Below are positions 1 through 7,870 of a DNA stretch of 64,000 bases, one piece after another. Below the pieces are notes generated by a model. The model was not told the DNA's origin, did not search any database, and saw only the letters and a program-made list of their open reading frames with translations. Location of the stretch: the NCBI RefSeq assembly GCF_001401755.1, contig NZ_KQ474099.1, positions 491,692 to 555,691 on the forward strand. Reading direction: 5' to 3'. The position numbers and the translations under genes were made by a program. Positions within the stretch are counted from its first letter, which is position 1. Each line of letters opens with the position of its first letter. The stretch comes from Aquimarina longa SW024 (GTDB lineage Bacteria; Bacteroidota; Bacteroidia; Flavobacteriales; Flavobacteriaceae).

Positions 1-132
1 GATTTAAACAAAAAAACAGTATCACATTTAAGCAACCAAGAAATGCAAAAAGTAAATGGTGGACTATGTATCAAAAGTACTAAAAGACAATGTACTTGGA
101 CTCTTAGTATCAATCTTGAAAACATCAAGTAA
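1..132 (+). CDS. lanthipeptide-like precursor, copy 1 (5' end outside window)
   Basis: The window opens inside the third codon of a short precursor peptide. What remains encodes 43 residues and is identical in protein sequence to the complete copy at 542-679, so only the first two codons (Met-Leu) are missing. The leader has the pattern LNKKTVSHLSNQE..KVNGG typical of Bacteroidota class I lanthipeptide/natural-product precursors, with a Gly-Gly cleavage site for a C39 peptidase. The 22-residue core after GG contains two Cys, three Thr and two Ser, which is compatible with lanthionine rings, but no modification can be proven from DNA. It is followed at once by a hairpin and by further copies of the same gene. 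Confidence 0.85.
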   Translation, partial: DLNKKTVSHLSNQEMQKVNGGLCIKSTKRQCTWTLSINLENIK

Positions 133-149
133 TTCACTGTAAGATTAAA

Positions 150-183
150 AACTATCCTGACTTAAGGGAGTTAGGATAGTTTT
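150..183 (+). terminator. hairpin after precursor copy 1
   Basis: A perfect 9-bp stem pairs AACTATCCT (150-158) with AGGATAGTT (173-181) and ends in a short T run. It may terminate, attenuate or stabilise the precursor mRNA. Equivalent hairpins follow the other two copies. Confidence 0.6.
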
Positions 184-269
184 ACCAAAGTTTTAAAAAT
201 TTACAGAAGGAGAAAGCTGAAAATCCTTAATCAGAGTAAGCAAAAATCAAATCTTTAAAATTAAATATC

Positions 270-407
270 ATGTTAGATTTAAACAAAAAAACAGTATCAC
301 ACTTAAGTAACCAAGAATTACAAAAAGTTAATGGTGGGCTATGTATCAAAAGTACCAAAAGAGCTTGTACTTGGACGCTTACTATCAACCTTAAAGCTGC
401 TAAATAA
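270..407 (+). CDS. lanthipeptide-like precursor, copy 2 (divergent core)
   Basis: A complete 45-aa precursor. The leader is nearly the same as in the other copies (LNKKTVSHLSNQELQKVNGG), but the core differs at several positions: R-A-C replaces R-Q-C, the following stretch reads TWTLTINL, and the tail is KAAK instead of ENIK. The two core Cys and most of the Ser/Thr are kept. Such sequence-diversified copies behind one modification and export set are common in Bacteroidota lanthipeptide clusters. The likely exporter and leader peptidase is the C39 ABC transporter at 2072-4330. Confidence 0.85.
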   Translation: MLDLNKKTVSHLSNQELQKVNGGLCIKSTKRACTWTLTINLKAAK

Positions 408-419
408 CTAAAATCCAAC

Positions 420-453
420 AACTATCCTAGCTTAAGGGAGTTAGGATAGTTTT
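420..453 (+). terminator. hairpin after precursor copy 2
   Basis: A perfect 10-bp stem pairs AACTATCCTA (420-429) with TAGGATAGTT (442-451), followed by Ts. It has the same design as the hairpin at 150-183. Confidence 0.6.
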
Positions 454-541
454 ACTAAAGTTTTTAAAAAATTTACAGAAGGAGAAAGCTGAAAATCCTC
501 AATTAGAGTAAGCAAAAATCAAATCTTTAAAATTAAATATC

Positions 542-679
542 ATGTTAGATTTAAACAAAAAAACAGTATCACATTTAAGCAATCAAGAAATGCAAAAAGT
601 AAACGGTGGACTATGTATCAAAAGTACTAAAAGACAATGTACTTGGACTCTTAGTATCAATCTTGAAAACATCAAGTAA
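542..679 (+). CDS. lanthipeptide-like precursor, copy 3
   Basis: A complete 45-aa precursor whose protein equals the visible part of copy 1. The leader runs to VNGG at residues 20-23. The core of 22 residues starts LCIKSTKRQC and carries Cys25, Cys33, several Thr/Ser and one Trp. It is the last precursor before the LanC-like gene at 814. A dehydratase (LanB) is not present in the window and, if the cluster is a true class I lanthipeptide locus, should lie to the left. Confidence 0.87.
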   Translation: MLDLNKKTVSHLSNQEMQKVNGGLCIKSTKRQCTWTLSINLENIK

Positions 680-696
680 TTCACTGTAAAATAAAA

Positions 697-728
697 AACT
701 ATCCTGATTTAAGGGATCGGGATAGTTT
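697..728 (+). terminator. hairpin after precursor copy 3
   Basis: An 8-bp stem pairs AACTATCC (697-704) with GGATAGTT (720-727), slightly weaker than the first two hairpins. It separates the precursor array from the LanC-like gene, and could cut expression of the downstream enzymes relative to the precursors. Confidence 0.5.
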
Positions 729-813
729 ATTTAAATTTTTAAATCCATTTACAGAAGGATCAGTAATAACTAAATACATGTTATTATAAATCAAATATAC
801 AAAACTAATTCAT

Positions 814-2004
814 ATGGAAACAGCAATAAACGTTTTAAATAAGATAGAAGATAAACTCTATACTAAAGCAAAAAAAGTAAACCTTCCTATTATAGATGAA
901 GATCTTGGTGTAATTCTATTTTTTGCGACACAATATACTCATACCAAAGATGAGTCATACAAACAAAAAGCATTAGAGTTATTTGATAAAACTGTAAAGG
1001 TTTTTGCTGAACATGAATTAAATTATAGCTTGGTTCATGGGTTTGAAGGTATATTTTGGACAGTTAACTATCTAACTGAATGTGGAGTTTTAGAGAATGA
1101 AGATAGTCTTAAAAACCTAGAACCTCACTTGCTACAATCAATTGAATACGATTTAGCAAATCACAACTATAATGTTCTTCATGGTTGTTTAGGTAAAATT
1201 CAATATTATTTATATTCAAAAAGTGTTGATCAAGAAAAAGCATCAACTATCATCAATACAGTTATACAATCATTATATGACAATAAAATTGAAGAAAGTG
1301 GACTTATTAACTGGAAAGATCTTCAATTAAATGCGGGACTAAATATTGGTTTTTTTAATGGTCACCCAACAGTCTTAAAATTTTTGGTTAGACTTAAAGA
1401 ACTAGGATACAAAAATGCTCTAATTGACGAAATGATCGATAAACTCATAAATGTTTTATTAGAATCACTAAACTTTAAAAAAGAAGTTACCATTAGAGGA
1501 AAGGATATCAATGAAGGAGAAGAATATTTTAACGTTGCAGAATTACATGGTAATTTAACTGTTGCCAGTAGTTTGTATTATACTGGTTCAATTTTGAATC
1601 GCGAAGATCTAAAAGAAAAAGCACATCAATTAACTCTTGACGTTTCTTCCAAAACCCCAAAAAACTCTGGAATCATGCACTTTAAAAAACATTCGTTTCA
1701 AGATATCGGGATGAGTCATGGTTTAGGAGGAATAACATATCTTTTATTTAAACTTAATAACTTAATACAAGATCCAAAAATCCAGAAAAACCTAACAATC
1801 TGGCAAAATGAGTTTTTAAAAAATGTTGATAAAGTACTATCGATAGAAGAAGAGATATTAATGCCTGAAATTTTTCAAAAAGACGAAAATAAATATCCAT
1901 ATGATAGGTATAGTTTACTGGAGGGGATTCTGGGGTCTGGGTTCATATTATCTTCTATACAATATAACCAAGACAACTGGGGTAATTACTTAACACTATA
2001 CTAG
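814..2004 (+). CDS. LanC-like protein (lanthionine synthetase C family), zinc ligands absent
   Basis: A 396-aa protein with the repeated Gly-rich motifs of the LanC alpha/alpha barrel: VHGFEG at 74-79, LHGCLG at 122-127, FFNGHP at 180-185, AELHGN at 242-247, MSHGLGG at 300-306 and LLEGILG near 368-374. In known class I cyclases a Trp-Cys-Tyr-Gly motif and a Cys-His-Gly motif supply the zinc ligands. At the matching places this protein reads Glu-Leu-His-Gly and Ser-His-Gly, and it has no Cys at all in its C-terminal half. It is therefore either a non-zinc cyclase, a scaffold, or a decayed enzyme. It sits between the precursor array and the exporter, which supports a role in maturing those peptides. 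Confidence 0.8.
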   Translation: METAINVLNKIEDKLYTKAKKVNLPIIDEDLGVILFFATQYTHTKDESYKQKALELFDKTVKVFAEHELNYSLVHGFEGIFWTVNYLTECGVLENEDSLKNLEPHLLQSIEYDLANHNYNVLHGCLGKIQYYLYSKSVDQEKASTIINTVIQSLYDNKIEESGLINWKDLQLNAGLNIGFFNGHPTVLKFLVRLKELGYKNALIDEMIDKLINVLLESLNFKKEVTIRGKDINEGEEYFNVAELHGNLTVASSLYYTGSILNREDLKEKAHQLTLDVSSKTPKNSGIMHFKKHSFQDIGMSHGLGGITYLLFKLNNLIQDPKIQKNLTIWQNEFLKNVDKVLSIEEEILMPEIFQKDENKYPYDRYSLLEGILGSGFILSSIQYNQDNWGNYLTLY

Positions 2005-2071
2005 TTTTATCTGTAGTGCAAGACTGATATTCTATCAAAAGAATAAAAAACAAACTGAAAACACATAAAAA

Positions 2072-4330
2072 ATGAAAACTTTTCCTTTCTACAAACAACC
2101 TGGAGCTAAAGATTGTGGACCTACATGTCTTCGTATAATAAGCAAACACAATGGAAAAGTTATTCCATTAGAAACCATTCGAAACTTAAGTCAAACTACA
2201 AGAACAGGAAGTACCTTTTTAGGATTATCCGAGGCAGCTGAAAACTTGGGGTACAAAACGATTGGTATCAAAACAGATTATGAAACTTTTAAAGAAGAAG
2301 TACCTCTCCCCTGTATTGTTCATTGGAATAAATATCATTTTGTCGTTGTTTATAAAATTAAAAATGATACCATATATATTTCTGACCCCTCTTATGGATT
2401 AATCGAATATAAGAAAGAAGAATTCATAGAAGCTTGGATTGGTAATAATGCAAAGAAATCTACACAAGAAGGTCTTACATTACTATTAGAAACCACTCCA
2501 AAATTTTATGATACAGATTGGGAAAAAACAGATCATAAGTCTGGATTTTCATTTCTATCTAGGTATCTGTTTAAATATAAAAGCTTAATGATCCAACTTA
2601 TGATTGGATTATTAGCAGGTAGTTTATTACAACTTGTGTTTCCTTTTATGACACAAAGCATTGTTGATATCGGTATACAAAACCAAGACATTAATTTTAT
2701 ATATCTGATTTTAGGAGCACAGATAATGCTGTATCTAGGACAAGTTAGTATCGAAGCTATACGGGGTTGGATATTATTACATCTTAGTACTCGAGTCAAT
2801 ATTTCACTAGTCTCTGATTTCTTTATAAAGTTGATGAATCTACCAATTTCATATTTTGACACAAGAATGACAGGTGATATTATGCAACGTATCAACGATC
2901 ATCAACGAATAGAAAAATTATTGACTAATTCTTCTTTAAACACCTTATTTTCTTTTTTCAATATTATCATTTTTAGTGCAGTTCTCATTTACTATAATCT
3001 TAAGATTTTTGGAATTTTTGCCGCTGGTAGTGCATTATTAATAGGCTGGATTTTCTTTTTCCTAAAAAAAAGAAAAGAATTAGACTACAAACGTTTCTCG
3101 CAGATGAGTGATGAACAAAGTAAGACTATTGAACTTATCGAAGGAATGCAAGAAATCAAACTACATAATGCAGAGAAACAAAAACGATGGGGATGGGAGT
3201 TTATTCAGATACGTTTATTTAAAGTAGCTACACAAGGATTATCATTAGAGCAAATGCAAACTATTGGTTCTTCATCTATTAATCAGTTTAAAAATATACT
3301 GATCACATTTACTGCCGCTTCTCTAGTAATTAGCGGAGAAATTACATTAGGTATGATGTTATCTATACAATATATAATTGGTCAATTAAATGGTCCTATT
3401 GCACAATTACTAGAATTTATTCAGGATACACAAGATGCTAAAATAAGTCTAGAACGCTTAAAAGAAATTCATGACAAAAAAGATGAAGAAAACATTGAAG
3501 AAGCAAAAATATATGAAATACCTGCAAATGAAAATATCGAAGTTGAAAATTTAACCTTTAGGTATATTGGAGCTGCAGATCCTGTAATCGAAGATATGAG
3601 TCTTATAATTCCACACAATAAAACTACTGCTATTGTAGGAGCTTCGGGAAGTGGTAAAACTACTTTAATGAAAACACTAATGCGTTTTTATAAACCAAAT
3701 AAAGGGGTTATAAAATTAGGGGATCAAAATTTTGAAAATATTTCACAAAAAGCCTGGAGAGGTAAATGCGGTGTTGTAATGCAAGATGGATACATTTTTA
3801 ATGACACTATCGCTAATAATATTGCATTAGGAGAAGCTGAAATTGATAAAGAGAAACTTATGCATGCTGTAAAAGTAGCAAACATTAAATCATTCATAGA
3901 AGCACTTCCTTTAAGTTACAATACCGAAATCGGAAATGAAGGTGTAGGCATCAGCGGGGGAGAAAAACAACGATTACTAATCGCTAGAGCTGTGTATAAA
4001 AATCCAGACTTCATCTTTTTTGACGAAGCAACTAGTGCATTAGATGCCAAAAATGAAAAAATAATTATGGGAAATTTAGATACTTTTTTTAAAGGACGTA
4101 CAGCTGTAGTCATAGCACATCGATTAAGTACTGTAAAAAATGCAGATCAAATAGTAGTATTAGATAAAGGAAAAATAGTTGAAAAAGGTAACCATACAGA
4201 ATTAGTAGCTCTAAGAGGTGCTTACTATGAACTGGTAAAAAACCAATTAGACTTAGAACGATTAAATACCCAAAAACAAGTAATGTTTAAAAAACCAATA
4301 CCTAATGGAGTAAAGGTTGTTAATGTTTAA
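2072..4330 (+). CDS. peptidase-containing ABC transporter (C39 family bacteriocin exporter)
   Basis: A 752-aa protein that cleaves GG leaders and exports the peptide across the inner membrane. The N-terminal C39 peptidase has the catalytic Cys in KDCGPTC (Cys15), a His in YHFVVVY and an Asp in ISDPSYG. It is followed by a six-helix membrane domain (about 170-460) and an ATPase domain with Walker A GASGSGKTT, signature ISGGEKQ and Walker B FIFFDEATSALD. The order peptidase-membrane-ATPase matches LahT/SunT/ComA-type exporters. The HlyD-like adaptor follows after 28 nt, so the two are almost certainly co-transcribed. Likely substrates are the precursors at 1-679 and the GG peptide at 5683-5817. 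Confidence 0.95.
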   Translation: MKTFPFYKQPGAKDCGPTCLRIISKHNGKVIPLETIRNLSQTTRTGSTFLGLSEAAENLGYKTIGIKTDYETFKEEVPLPCIVHWNKYHFVVVYKIKNDTIYISDPSYGLIEYKKEEFIEAWIGNNAKKSTQEGLTLLLETTPKFYDTDWEKTDHKSGFSFLSRYLFKYKSLMIQLMIGLLAGSLLQLVFPFMTQSIVDIGIQNQDINFIYLILGAQIMLYLGQVSIEAIRGWILLHLSTRVNISLVSDFFIKLMNLPISYFDTRMTGDIMQRINDHQRIEKLLTNSSLNTLFSFFNIIIFSAVLIYYNLKIFGIFAAGSALLIGWIFFFLKKRKELDYKRFSQMSDEQSKTIELIEGMQEIKLHNAEKQKRWGWEFIQIRLFKVATQGLSLEQMQTIGSSSINQFKNILITFTAASLVISGEITLGMMLSIQYIIGQLNGPIAQLLEFIQDTQDAKISLERLKEIHDKKDEENIEEAKIYEIPANENIEVENLTFRYIGAADPVIEDMSLIIPHNKTTAIVGASGSGKTTLMKTLMRFYKPNKGVIKLGDQNFENISQKAWRGKCGVVMQDGYIFNDTIANNIALGEAEIDKEKLMHAVKVANIKSFIEALPLSYNTEIGNEGVGISGGEKQRLLIARAVYKNPDFIFFDEATSALDAKNEKIIMGNLDTFFKGRTAVVIAHRLSTVKNADQIVVLDKGKIVEKGNHTELVALRGAYYELVKNQLDLERLNTQKQVMFKKPIPNGVKVVNV

Positions 4331-4358
4331 AAAATTAACTTCAGTAAATTAAAATAGT

Positions 4359-5663
4359 ATGCCTGTTCAAGAAAAAAACATATTAAAAGACATAGAACTT
4401 CGCTCAGAAGAAGTTGAAGAAATATTAAGCAATCCTCCTAGTTGGATGATCCGCTGGGGAATAACTGTTATTTTCTTTGTATTCTTATTGATTGTAACTG
4501 CTAGTTGCATTGTATCTTACCCTGATATTGTAACCTCTAAAATCATGGTTACCACAGCTATTCCTGTAGAAAAAATCGAAGCAAAGACAAGTGGTCGTAT
4601 TGTAAAATTATTAATTAATGACCAAGACAAAGTAAAACGTGGGCAAGTTCTAGCTGTTATAGAAAATACAGCTGACTATGAAGACTTCTTAGCTTTAAAA
4701 AGTATAATAGATACCCTTAGTCCAAATCACACTAACTTTAGTTTTCCTATTGATAAAACAGAATTATTATCTCTAGGAGAATTAGAACAAGATTATGCAT
4801 TATTTGAAAAATCGTATACTGAGTATATATTAAACAAAAACTTAAAACCTTTTTCTATTACAACATTATCTGGGCACCAAACTGTCTCTGAATTAAATAG
4901 TAGAATACGAATACTTAAAATTCAAAGAGATCTTGAAGAAAAAGAAATAGCAGTAAGAAAACAAGATATAGAACGCACACAGACTCTATATAAAAAGGGA
5001 GTAATATCTAAAGTAGAATTCGAAAATAAAGAATTAAGTTTTTTACAAGCTCAGCGTAATTATGAAAATACCAAAATTAATATGTCTCAGCTTCAAGAAT
5101 CTAAAAACAATACTCAAAGAAGTATTGAAGGATCTAATATTAATAAAATCCAAAACAATACTAAATACCTAAAAGATGTAATTTCATCTTATAAACAACT
5201 AAAACGAGCTATAAAAAAATGGGAACAAAATTATTTATTGGTAGCTTCTATTGATGGTAAAGTAAGTTTTCAGAAATTTTGGGGGAAAAATCAATTTGTA
5301 AATGAAGGAGATAATGTACTAACTATTTTACCAACAGAATCCCCATTAGTCGGAAAAATCACAACTTCTGCTGTTAATACCGGAAAAATTAAATCAGACC
5401 AGAATGTACTTATCAAACTAGACAGTTATCCGTATCAAGAATTCGGAATGATTACAGGAGAAGTAATCAGTATGTCTTTATCACCAGACATCGACGGAAA
5501 TTATTATATAGAAGTTAACCTGCCTCAAAACTTAAATACAACATACGGAAAAACATTAGCTTTTAATAGAGAAATGAGAGGTACGGCAGGTATTATCACT
5601 GAAGACTTAAAAATAATTGAACGAATTTTTTATCAATTTAGAAACATCTTTAAATACAATTAA
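4359..5663 (+). CDS. HlyD-family adaptor (membrane fusion) protein
   Basis: A 434-aa periplasmic adaptor with one N-terminal membrane segment (about 32-54), a biotinyl-lipoyl-like half (VEKIEAKTSGRIVKLL), a long helical hairpin with the heptad-rich stretch around 175-260, the second lipoyl half and a beta-barrel region, followed by a C-terminal tail. Such proteins join an inner-membrane ABC exporter to an outer-membrane channel. It lies directly behind the C39 transporter, so the cluster appears to use a type I-like route out of the cell. No TolC-like gene is in the window. Confidence 0.92.
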   Translation: MPVQEKNILKDIELRSEEVEEILSNPPSWMIRWGITVIFFVFLLIVTASCIVSYPDIVTSKIMVTTAIPVEKIEAKTSGRIVKLLINDQDKVKRGQVLAVIENTADYEDFLALKSIIDTLSPNHTNFSFPIDKTELLSLGELEQDYALFEKSYTEYILNKNLKPFSITTLSGHQTVSELNSRIRILKIQRDLEEKEIAVRKQDIERTQTLYKKGVISKVEFENKELSFLQAQRNYENTKINMSQLQESKNNTQRSIEGSNINKIQNNTKYLKDVISSYKQLKRAIKKWEQNYLLVASIDGKVSFQKFWGKNQFVNEGDNVLTILPTESPLVGKITTSAVNTGKIKSDQNVLIKLDSYPYQEFGMITGEVISMSLSPDIDGNYYIEVNLPQNLNTTYGKTLAFNREMRGTAGIITEDLKIIERIFYQFRNIFKYN

Positions 5664-5682
5664 TACATTAAAAATCAAAACT

Positions 5683-5817
5683 ATGAAAAATCTACAAACA
5701 CTATCAAGTAAAGAATTAAGGAGTATTATTGGAGGCCATCATGATGATGGTAACGGTGGATGTATTCCAAATCCTTGGCCAAAAACTACTACTAAAAACC
5801 TAATTTTTCAAAACTAA
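5683..5817 (+). CDS. small double-glycine leader peptide (bacteriocin-like precursor)
   Basis: A 44-aa peptide beginning MKNLQTLSSKELRSIIGG, a classic double-glycine leader that differs from the leaders of the array. The ATG at 5683 is chosen because the leader motif starts there; a longer reading from 5617 would overlap the adaptor gene and add an unrelated N-terminus. The core is His/Asp/Gly-rich at first, then has one Cys, two Trp-Pro/Asn-Pro turns and three consecutive Thr. With one Cys it cannot form more than one thioether ring. It follows the adaptor by 19 nt and is probably a second substrate of the same exporter. Confidence 0.75.
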   Translation: MKNLQTLSSKELRSIIGGHHDDGNGGCIPNPWPKTTTKNLIFQN

Positions 5818-5856
5818 TAGTATAACAAAACTTATAAAAAAGTAAAGCTCTTTCTA

Positions 5857-5920
5857 AATTCATAATACTGTATATTATTTCATTTAAAAACGACATGTAT
5901 TTTATCCAGTATTATGAATT
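5857..5920 (+). repeat. 14-bp perfect inverted repeat behind the peptide cluster
   Basis: AATTCATAATACTG (5857-5870) is repeated in reverse complement at 5907-5920, with a 36-nt AT-rich spacer. It lies 40 nt after the last peptide gene and could be the cluster's terminator stem or a protein-binding site. No T run follows, so termination is uncertain. Confidence 0.4.
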
Positions 5921-6071
5921 CTAATTAGCCTCTTTTATTGTTACAATTACTAAAAAAAATAATCATTTTATATATAAGGATACCACAATTCTAAATCCTC
6001 CAAAAATGCATTATTAATACAACAGAATTCTTTCTAAACATATAGTATCTGTTTTAAAAAATCAAACAATT

Positions 6072-6548
6072 ATGAAAGACAATAAAGAACTACTCTATAA
6101 AACCTTAAACCATTTTAACGGAATTAGTAAAGTAGAGGCCTATGATTTAATTCATAAATTAGAAACACTTATGTTCTACGCATCTAACCCTATAAATACT
6201 GATGATCTCGAAAAAAAAATAATTTCAGGTTTTGATCATGATTATGAAATTGACCCTTTCTATTTTACTATTCTACCTACTGGTAATTTTTGTGAATATA
6301 TAGGTCATAATGATTGGCTTCATGTTTATAAAGAAAATAAAAGAATGATCCCTGATTGGTCTATTTTCGAAACGTACTATTTCAAAACTAAATATGCACC
6401 TTTAGAGCTTAGAAAACTTACCAAAAATAAATTATTACAGGACATAAAAGAAAAACCAGAGGAAGAAAAAATTAAGCATTTTTTAAAGAATACGGCTATT
6501 CTAAAAAAAGATACCATCACTAACAATCTATTAATTCTAAAAGTTTAA
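6072..6548 (+). CDS. hypothetical protein
   Basis: A 158-aa protein that I do not recognise. It has no signal peptide or membrane segment, is rich in Lys and aromatic residues, and has a central stretch HDYEIDPFYFTILPTG. It lies about 250 nt after the GG peptide in the same direction and 26 nt before recX. It might be an immunity or accessory protein of the peptide cluster, but nothing in the sequence proves this. Confidence 0.6.
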   Translation: MKDNKELLYKTLNHFNGISKVEAYDLIHKLETLMFYASNPINTDDLEKKIISGFDHDYEIDPFYFTILPTGNFCEYIGHNDWLHVYKENKRMIPDWSIFETYYFKTKYAPLELRKLTKNKLLQDIKEKPEEEKIKHFLKNTAILKKDTITNNLLILKV

Positions 6549-6561
6549 TTAAAAGTTCCTG

Positions 6562-6569
6562 TACATTTG
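6562..6569 (+). promoter_or_regulatory. -7 box (TACATTTG) before recX
   Basis: TACATTTG fits the Bacteroidota -7 consensus TAnnTTTG. It ends 5 nt before the recX ATG, which implies a very short or absent 5' leader. No clear -33 TTG is seen at the usual distance. Confidence 0.35.
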
Positions 6570-6574
6570 TATTA

Positions 6575-7051
6575 ATGTATAAGAATTCTATCAAATCTAT
6601 AACTGTAGTAGAGGCAACACGAAAAATGGAGCACTATTGTGCTTATCAAGAGCGTTGTCATAAAGATATAGAACATAAACTCAGAACAATGACGCTTATC
6701 CCTGAAGCTAAAGAAAAAATTATACTGCATCTTTTAGAACATAATTTTCTTAATGAAGAGCGTTTTGCTAAATCCTTTGCCAGAGGAAAGTTCAATATCA
6801 AAAAATGGGGAAAACAGCGTATCATTAGAGAGCTAAAATTTAGAGAAATCTCAGCATACAATATAAAAACTGCCCTCAAAGAAATTTCAGAAATAGACTA
6901 TCATAACACTTTTCATGAGCTTGCTGAAAAAAAATATAATACGATTATAGCGCTAGACAAAAATAAAAAACGCAAAAAACTTGCTGATTTTCTTTTATAT
7001 AGAGGATGGGAAACTCATCTTGTCTATGAAAAAGTAAATGAATTAATATAA
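6575..7051 (+). CDS. recX: RecX family regulatory protein
   Basis: A 158-aa all-helical protein of the RecX family, which binds RecA filaments and limits RecA activity in DNA repair. Family features seen are the N-terminal EATRKMEHYCAYQERCHKDIE region, the central LNEERFAKSFARGKFNIKKWG motif that defines RecX, and the three-helix repeats to the C-terminus. The length is normal. It is not next to recA here. The start at 6575 keeps the usual short N-terminal extension; a promoter box lies just upstream. Confidence 0.92.
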   Translation: MYKNSIKSITVVEATRKMEHYCAYQERCHKDIEHKLRTMTLIPEAKEKIILHLLEHNFLNEERFAKSFARGKFNIKKWGKQRIIRELKFREISAYNIKTALKEISEIDYHNTFHELAEKKYNTIIALDKNKKRKKLADFLLYRGWETHLVYEKVNELI

Positions 7052-7074
7052 TCGTATAACAAGAATAAAATATA

Positions 7075-7302
7075 TTATTTTTTTAGAAACAGCATAGCTC
7101 TTTCTATTCCTCTATCAATTTCATTATCAAAAGGAATTATTTTCTTTATCAATATATAAGACCAAATCACTAATAGAAATTTAAAACCGTAGCAGCATAG
7201 TTCTTGTATATCAAATGCTATGGAATAAAAGTCTTCTCTGTACTTTAGAGCAATTGCATAAAGCTCATAATCTATTTCTAAAACAAAAATGATATGAAGC
7301 AC
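7075..7302 (-). CDS. possible small hypothetical protein
   Basis: A 75-aa reading frame on the minus strand with one hydrophobic stretch (CCYGFKFLLVIWSYILI). It has no recognised family and no clear start signal. It may be a small membrane protein, a remnant, or chance; support is weak. Confidence 0.25.
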   Translation of the reverse strand: MLHIIFVLEIDYELYAIALKYREDFYSIAFDIQELCCYGFKFLLVIWSYILIKKIIPFDNEIDRGIERAMLFLKK

Positions 7303-7870
7303 AATTGATAAGAATATTGGCAGATATAATCATTTCAGTTTTTTAGCCCTCTGTATATCATGATTTATTAACTTGATAATATAAAAGAAAAAAATGTTGA
7401 GAAAAGAAAAACCCATTTTACATCATCAATAATTTTTAGTATTGGGTAATCATCAAAAAAAAAGAGAGAGCATCCAGAAACATATTCAATATTAATACTG
7501 ACAATATTAATATTGAATATCATAAATAGTCTTTGATTTTGTTTCTAAAAAATGGAGAAAATAAACATCTCAAAAATGAATCCTTGAGAAACACTAATTA
7601 GTAATAGAGAATTCACTAAAGTCATTATATTTATACTTAGATTCTAACTATGAAGGTCCGTATATAATCCTAGAGTTAAAAACGATATATATAATATTTC
7701 TCTATGGTTTAATTTTGCAGTACACTCTTTTGATACGTCTAAATATAAATCAATCTAAAATAACTCTTTCGATTACATAATTTTGTAACTACACATCTAT
7801 CCTTAAAAAGTTTTTTTAGCCTTGATCGTTTCTTTACCTTTAGGGTATCACATACTCGCTATATTAAAAA
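7303..7870. other. intergenic region of 568 bp
   Basis: No convincing gene on either strand. It contains the strong inverted repeat at 7482-7520 and otherwise only AT-rich sequence. It separates the convergent recX and bioB directions. Confidence 0.6.
7482..7520. repeat. perfect 16-bp inverted repeat with 7-nt loop
   Basis: ATATTCAATATTAATA (7482-7497) pairs with its exact reverse complement at 7505-7520 around the loop CTGACAA. It has no T tract, so it is either a transcript-end hairpin shared by the convergent genes or a binding site. Confidence 0.5.

Larger units (their letters stand above)
1..728 (+). repeat. tandem array of three precursor-gene units, period about 272-275 bp
   Basis: Three consecutive units each contain a precursor gene, a hairpin and the same roughly 90-nt leader region (TTTACAGAAGGAG and CTTTAAAATTAAATATC are shared before copies 2 and 3). 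Copy starts are at about -5 (extrapolated), 270 and 542. The units are near-identical at DNA level, so the duplications look recent. The array probably continues to the left of the window. Confidence 0.85.

Noticed and set aside
1-728. Regular repeats that could suggest a CRISPR array
   Set aside because: The period is about 273 bp and the repeats are coding genes with hairpins, not short repeats with unique spacers.
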